DNA of 64,000 nucleotides from JABJAG01 sp038137215 (GTDB lineage Bacteria > Pseudomonadota > Alphaproteobacteria > UBA6615): assembly GCA_038137215.1 (NCBI GenBank), contig JAYQBG010000014.1:1-64000 (forward strand), written 5' to 3'. The notes under the pieces were generated by a model that had not been told where the DNA came from, made no database searches, and worked only from the letters and a program-made list of their open reading frames with translations. Of this stretch, positions 62,858-64,000 are shown piece by piece. Every line of letters starts with the position of its first letter. The stretch's first letter is position 1. Both the position numbers and the translations under genes were made by a program.

Positions 62858-64000
62858 ATGAAACCGAGAAAAATATTTAGTTTTATACCGATTTTTTTAT
62901 TATTTTTCTTAGTGGTTTTGGGAATTCTAAATCCCGATCCCATTGCACGCTTCAAGCTCATGGCATTTGATCAGATGCAGCGGCTTGAGCCTAGGCCTTA
63001 CCAAAAGGTACCTGTTCGGATAGTTGACATCGATGAAAAAAGCTTAGAAGCGATCGGACAGTGGCCATGGCCGCGCACAGTAATTGCTGATTTGCTATCT
63101 AAATTGTATCAAGATGGCGCAATAACTGTCGCATTTGACATACTTTTTGCAGAACCAGATCGCACCTCTCCCAATACAATATTGAAACATTGGCAACGGT
63201 TTGAGGATGTATCTGGAAATCCAGAGATCTTAGATTTTATTTCAAAATTACCCGATCACGATAAGGTACTGGCATCTACTCTGAAGCGTCTTCCCACGGT
63301 GCTTGGTATAATGTTCGACAATAGCGGTGATGTACAAAGCCGACCTGAACCGAAATGGAGTTATGCTAAGCAAGGCAAAGACCCGAGACAATTCATCCCA
63401 TCTTACAGCGGCGTAGTGAAGGCCCTTGATATTCTAAGCGGCAGCACATCGGGCCTAGGCAGCATCAACTCTTCGCTAGACAGGGATGGAATTATTCGTC
63501 GTGTCCCTCTTTTCGTGCACTTAAATTCTGGCGAGAATTTCTCCAAAGAGATATTCCCAAGTCTATCAGTCGAGGCATTGAGAGTTGCGCAAAGAGCATC
63601 TACGTACCTTTTGAAGTCATCCGGAGCGAGTGGAGATAAAAGCTTTGGAGAAAACATTGGTCTTCAGCAAATCAGGGTTGGACGAATAACAGTACCGACA
63701 TCGGGTAGCGGTCACCTATGGCTGCACGATACCGGGCATATTCCTGAAAGATATGTTTCAGCAGTCGATGTATTGGAGTCTCAATCTGCAGCTCAAGAAA
63801 TCCAAGGTCATATTATCCTGATTGGAACCAGCGCCGCAGGCCTAAAAGATGTCCGAACGACCCCTATGGCAGCCGCTATTGCCGGGGTTGAAATTCACGC
63901 AATGGCCATCGAGCAAATGATACTGGGGCACCATCTGGAGCGTCCCGCTTGGATGCCTGGTGCCGAAATCCTTTGGCTATGTTTAATCGGCGTAATACTA
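62858..64000 (+). CDS. CHASE2-domain receptor (probable adenylate/guanylate cyclase), partial
   Basis: A frame of 381 codons runs off the window end without a stop. It starts MKPRKIFSFIPIF, an N-terminal membrane helix, followed by an extracytoplasmic CHASE2 sensor: VRIVDIDEKSLEAIGQWPWPR, then VAFDILFAEPDR, DRDGIIRRVPL, and GHIILIGTSAAGLKDVRTTP before the next membrane segment (EILWLCLIGVIL). CHASE2 is typically linked to adenylate cyclase, kinase or diguanylate cyclase domains, which would lie beyond the window. AAGG precedes the ATG. GC is clearly lower than the rest, so horizontally acquired. Confidence 0.82.
   Translation, partial: MKPRKIFSFIPIFLLFFLVVLGILNPDPIARFKLMAFDQMQRLEPRPYQKVPVRIVDIDEKSLEAIGQWPWPRTVIADLLSKLYQDGAITVAFDILFAEPDRTSPNTILKHWQRFEDVSGNPEILDFISKLPDHDKVLASTLKRLPTVLGIMFDNSGDVQSRPEPKWSYAKQGKDPRQFIPSYSGVVKALDILSGSTSGLGSINSSLDRDGIIRRVPLFVHLNSGENFSKEIFPSLSVEALRVAQRASTYLLKSSGASGDKSFGENIGLQQIRVGRITVPTSGSGHLWLHDTGHIPERYVSAVDVLESQSAAQEIQGHIILIGTSAAGLKDVRTTPMAAAIAGVEIHAMAIEQMILGHHLERPAWMPGAEILWLCLIGVIL

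Noticed and set aside
59715..64000. attL/attR direct repeat of the tRNA-Cys 3' end
   Set aside because: No second copy of the tRNA tail within the window; it may lie outside.
1..64000. CRISPR array
   Set aside because: No regularly spaced direct repeats found.

Overview
The window is a GC-rich bacterial chromosome segment. Gene content and gene order point to an alphaproteobacterium: a PopZ-type polar protein next to valS, an isoaspartyl methyltransferase next to a TolC-type porin, the run dgt-argS-SPOR-nagZ-scpA-scpB-tatABC-serS-surE-pcm-nlpD, and yajC-secD-secF followed by an Mth938-type gene. I cannot name a genus from sequence alone. A 10-N scaffold gap lies at 25168-25177, so this is a draft assembly.

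Layout. 1-7 kb: small envelope genes, an MFS carrier, an RhlE-like helicase and a SulP-Usp operon. 7-8 kb: a broken DUF268 gene. 8.4-21.4 kb: tRNA-Lys, a cyclophilin, coaD-gyrA, ssb, isocitrate dehydrogenase divergent from uvrA, a DCC gene joined tail to tail with a truncated luciferase-like pseudogene, and trmFO. 21.4-25.8 kb: a methyltransferase-VOC-cupin run, Fe-superoxide dismutase, an NDUFAF6-like gene, a 31-residue membrane protein, the gap and a PuuD-type membrane protein. 25.8-44.5 kb: the conserved Sec, Tat, cell-envelope and tRNA-charging block, interrupted by an orphan iron-type ABC ATPase. 44.5-53.8 kb: xthA, an oxygenase, a NIPSNAP gene, a lemA-TPM operon with an amber codon in lemA, ilvD, dispersed palindromic repeats, and an AhpD-like gene carrying three in-frame stops. 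53.8-59.6 kb: valS, popZ, tolC, pcm. From the tRNA-Cys at 59715 to the end: a mobile region with a dead integrase cut by an IS3-family element, more IS debris, and the start of an AT-richer CHASE2 receptor gene that runs off the window.

How the genes work together. The central block handles protein export (YajC-SecDF, TatABC), envelope upkeep (NlpD-like, NagZ, SPOR, M50), chromosome organisation (ScpAB, PopZ, GyrA, SSB, UvrA), protein and nucleotide repair or hygiene (Pcm, SurE, Dgt, XthA), and probably complex I assembly (homologues of NDUFAF3 and NDUFAF6). A striking number of accessory genes are broken by point stops or single frameshifts, and the IS copy is itself dead. This suggests ongoing gene loss, although base-calling errors remain possible.

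The most interesting observation is at the gap. The sequences on its two sides are exactly the two reciprocal junctions expected if the 1.08-kb segment 24020-25104, carrying the NDUFAF6-like gene and the 31-residue membrane protein, also exists in the opposite orientation.
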